A DNA stretch of 64,000 bases from Epiperipatus broadwayi. Taxonomy: Eukaryota; Onychophora; Udeonychophora; Euonychophora; Peripatidae. Location of the stretch: positions 7,087,194 through 7,151,193 of the forward strand of contig JAQFVV010012420.1 of the NCBI GenBank assembly GCA_028023455.1. Reading direction: 5' to 3'. Position 1 is the stretch's first letter. Every line of letters starts with the position of its first letter. The position numbers and the translations under genes are program-made. Positions 60,254-64,000 of this stretch are shown here, piece after piece. A model generated the notes under the pieces. The model did no database searches and was not told the DNA's origin. It saw only the letters and a list, made by a program, of their open reading frames with translations.

Positions 60254-63200
60254 TACATTACCAACTTTATTTGGTTGGTTGGTTTCAAATATATATATTA
60301 TAATAAAGTATAATTTGATCTTTATGTCAAAAGCCTGGTAAACTTTCAATGTATTAGTTTTGATTCTATTCCTAGCTAATTAATTATGACTATATAAATT
60401 ATTATAAATGCCTAATTATCTGTTAAACCATACTACAATTCTCATGCTAATCTATTCAATAATATTAATAAAATTATAAAAAAATTAAAAACATCATATA
60501 CTCCTTTTTTCTTTCTACTAAAACATTATTATAATAATAATAAAAAAAAAGCATAGGTAATTATTTGTTTATGATCTTTATTTTCTTTTTCCAATTATTA
60601 TTATTATTTTTAACATTATAATACAAGTATAATTTAATATTCTTGGATTATTTTTTTGTAATTAATTCCGAAGATGGCCAACTAGATTTTCTGAAAACTT
60701 AATATAATAATAATAGCAATAGTAATAATTTTCAATAATAAAAAAAAGAAATATATGTCATTCTCTTACATTTATAATTTTAACAAATAAATCAATGTAA
60801 CTTAAATAAATGTAAATCTCTCCAGATGATTTGTTTATAAAAATGTTCATAAAACTCATTTGAATATTATAAGATGCAATAAAGTAAGGAATTACAAAAA
60901 ATACATATTTTTACAGCAAAAAGTTATATAAGAAAAAAATTACAAAACTTTATAAAAGACTGCAGGATATTTTTTATTAGAGACCCAAATTAATCTCAAA
61001 GATATATGTAATAACTAATAAATACAGCCTTTTGAAAAATGTGTACTGATTTATTCAATTTTTTTCTTGATTATATATATAAAGAGTAAATAAATATTTA
61101 TATATATAAAAGAGATAGTGGCAAAAACTTTTAATAAAAATATTTAATTTATTATACATCCTATTTGTTGAGTTTTCAGATTTGAATAGTTTAAGTCCAA
61201 GTTTAATTGTATACAAATATATATTTAGCAATATTGTTTCATCATCGCTAATATCTTTTGAAGTTGTGAATTAATTTAAATAGTTTACTTCCTAAAAAGT
61301 TAATTTTACAAAAATATATATTACACAAAATAAATCAGGGTAAACTTTTATAAAATGCTTTATTAAGTTAAACTAGTTTGTATTTTTATTTGATTTTAAT
61401 TATAAAAACAAATTAAACTAGCTTGTATTTTTATTTGAATTTAATTATAAAAACAACAACAAAGTAATTCATTTGATTTAAAATATATTTCAGTATTTTG
61501 TTTTATGAAATTAATTTAAAAATATATTATATTTTTGTTTTATGAAAATAAAATCTGACTATGCCTAATTATGAAATAGAAGATTGTCTTGACTAATGTT
61601 AACGTGTTTGAACTTATAAGTTTGTTATAGATATTTATATTATATTTTAAAATAATAAAATTCCTAAACTTATTTAAAAAAGAAATAATTATTTTATTTA
61701 ACTGGATTATATATACAAATACATTTTGTTGTTATAAAACTAATTACAATAATTATCAAATTACTGAATCAATGTTATTATAAAACTTTTTCAATAAACA
61801 ATTCAAAGACCATAAATACATTCATATAGCTTTACAAATTATGTTTTAATGGAAAGTTATATTTTGAATAAGAAAAAAGCACCAGGAAGACTAGTAGTTA
61901 TCCATGGAAGAATATATCTGTGGTTAATTATCACTATTATTTAATGTTCTGCCATATAACTAGCTAAAAAAATCCCTTCTGGATCAATCATTCTTTACTC
62001 ACTGAAAGCAATCAAAGATTGTTTTCTCAGATATCTCTTCTTTAATAGAAAAGACAGTTGCATATACTAAAGCAATATCAAACTTGAAAAAATTATATAG
62101 GAAGTACAATTAAAAAATATTTGGCATTTCTATATACAAACTTGCCACTATATAAGAGAACTGTTAATTTGAAAATGTATCAATTAATTGGAAAAGTTAA
62201 TACAACACTGGTCTATAATGAAATATCAAATTTGAAATATTAGGAATAAAACACTATCAAAAAACAAATATTTATTAGACATCTACATGCTTATATGCAA
62301 CCTTAGAATACAGAGACACATACCGAGTTACCAAATGCAATCCTAGATAAGAAATAAAGAATGCTTTACTAATTTACATAAAATATTTCAATATTTTTTT
62401 TATAATTCGTTTATATTAATTTAACTTATATTAAAATAATTTTCCTGTTAATAAAGTTAATATTTGTTAACATTTAGAATTTTTATATTTACTATGGTAT
62501 CATATGATCTTGAATATAAGACAATGCTGAATTTAAGATGCACTAGGGGTTTAAGCCTGAAAAATTGGATTTTTTTTACCACCCTCCCAAATTTAAGACA
62601 CATATATGTACTTAAATAGGAACTAATATAAATAGAATAAGCCAAATTAATTTATTATGAATCTTCTTGATATATACAGTTATTTCATTTTCTACAACTT
62701 CACTTTTAAAACTTGAATTCTCATCTTTACTATTTCACCAGTGTCCATCATTTTCAGGCCATTTATATTGCAGCTGAACGTTATAATTTCTTTGTCAATT
62801 TTCTTTCATTAAAATTACATTTTGCTATTAAAATCTGAATCATTCTCCTAAAATAATTTATATTTTTACAAATATTTTCTCAAAAAAATTTATAAAAAAA
62901 AAGATTCTAAAACATGTTTTTGCTTCGAAAATCCAAACAAAGATCAGAACTGTCAAAATTTTGACAGGTGTTCTCTTGTGTAGAAAACAAGAAACAACTA
63001 ATCACTGCATTGGAAGACAGTTTCTTATCAGTGTTATATTGATTAGTTGTAAAAAAATTATAAAAGTTATTCAATTGAGTTTTCTCAATAAAATAATGAC
63101 AAAATAACATTAAAAAATTCTAAAAAATAAGTTTCACTCTAAAATTTAAATGAACTTATTGGAATTGTCAAAATTGTTAACAGTCATTTCTTTGTATAGA

Positions 63201-64000
63201 GAACAAGAATCAAACAATCAGAACAAAAGGCAGATTCTTATCTTATTTTTGTATTCATTTATTTAGTTGTAAAAAATTCTAAAGGTTATTCAGTACAGTT
63301 TTCTCAGTAAAATAATTGTAAAATTGGCTTAATGAAGTGGCCATAATGGCCAATTAAATGCTTAAAACATAAAGTTTACCAAATGAACTTTTCATGCATA
63401 AAATGCTGAATTTCGTCAAGCACCTACTTTTAAAATAAAATTATTATAAAGTTAAATGTACAATTACTTATATTTATTCTGATACCAAATAATATATTAA
63501 TACTTTATCTATTAAAATGAATAAGATTTAATTTTTAAATCTACTGTTTTAGTATTATACAAGATTTTCTATTTTAAGCCAATAAACATCACATGACCAT
63601 CACCTCTTATGTTTGTCTTATGGCTTTATACTAAATATATTTTTAATCTCTAGAAAACATTTTATTATAGACATAAAAACAAATACATATACACACATTT
63701 AAATGTTGTATGAAAGGTTAAGTCTATTTGCAAGTGATTTTAAGTCAGATGTTAATCACTGAATTTATCATTATGTTGTGATTGATTTCATTTTAATAAA
63801 AGATATTTACCAATAAAATGTTCCTCAGTGTAGTGTAGAATCGATAACTTCATTTTGTTAATGAATGTTTTCTATAAATTTTGAATTTAACCGTGATTTT
63901 ACAATTTTGATACACATTTTTAGACTTGTTTTAAACTATTTTTCGCTATCATGGATATCCCCTAGCAATGCTATACTCATATATATATATAACATAACTT
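60254..64000. other. Intronic or intergenic DNA, no gene seen
   Basis: Very AT-rich. A direct repeat of about 65 bp (aaactag-ttgtatttttatttga-tttaattataaaaaca) occurs at 61370 and 61415. A related pair is found at 62940-63115 and 63165-63320 (gtcaaaattttgacagg / gtcaaaattgttaacag ... tagttgtaaaaaatt-taaa-gttattca). No further receptor exon or gene was found. Confidence 0.4.

Overview
The window is very AT-rich eukaryotic DNA (by eye only about a quarter G+C) and almost all of it is intron. I can support one host gene: four short exons on the + strand (10781-10948, 42555-42656, 44983-45048, 46865-47056). All are phase 0 with canonical AG/GT borders. Together they encode a continuous piece of the extracellular venus-flytrap domain of a class C GPCR, closest to GABA-B receptor subunit 2. 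Earlier exons (signal peptide, first lobe) and later exons (end of lobe 2, seven-helix domain, tail) were not found. The animal is an invertebrate with large introns (one is 31.6 kb). I cannot place it further, because flatworms, chelicerates, molluscs and cnidarians can all have such sequence.

The rest is a graveyard of mobile elements nested in the introns. 0.8-3.1 kb: minus-strand Tx1/L1-like LINE, split by a 524-bp foldback insertion. 4.8-5.1 kb and 8.8-8.9 kb: tRNA-Leu-like mini-retroposons, with a third, truncated copy at 60.2 kb. 6.05-8.4 kb: minus-strand CR1-like LINE with a PHD finger, coiled coil and GDSL esterase in ORF1. 15.3-17.75 kb: foldback elements and ~190-bp tandem repeats. 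17.9-28.4 kb: a cluster of Ty3/gypsy LTRs and decayed internal regions, interrupted by two palindromic insertions. 28.4-30.1 kb: minus-strand GIY-YIG (Penelope-like) remnant. 32.8-39.4 kb: a hammerhead-bearing repeat interrupted by a 6.2-kb giant palindrome. 43.3-47.8 kb: foldback, RTE tail, a second palindrome just upstream of the last exon, and another LINE tail. 49.6-55.3 kb: a second gypsy family.

Two things stand out. First, positions 32970-39190 form one giant inverted repeat whose two ~3.1-kb arms look like LTRs facing each other. They meet exactly at a tRNA-Lys1,2 primer-binding site. The junction is the sequence expected if a strong-stop cDNA folded back on the last bases of the PBS, primed its own synthesis and copied its LTR. 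Second, a dispersed repeat (18107-18694 and 32790-39420) carries type I hammerhead ribozymes with a minimal palindromic stem III, as described for Penelope-like elements and animal retrozymes. One copy is itself a perfect-style palindrome between 13-bp target duplications. At least four independent insertions share the layout target duplication / unpaired tail / arm / loop / inverted arm / target duplication, which suggests that snap-back cDNA synthesis is a recurrent event in this genome.

All calls come from reading the sequence. No alignment, folding or database search was run, and edges of decayed elements are approximate.
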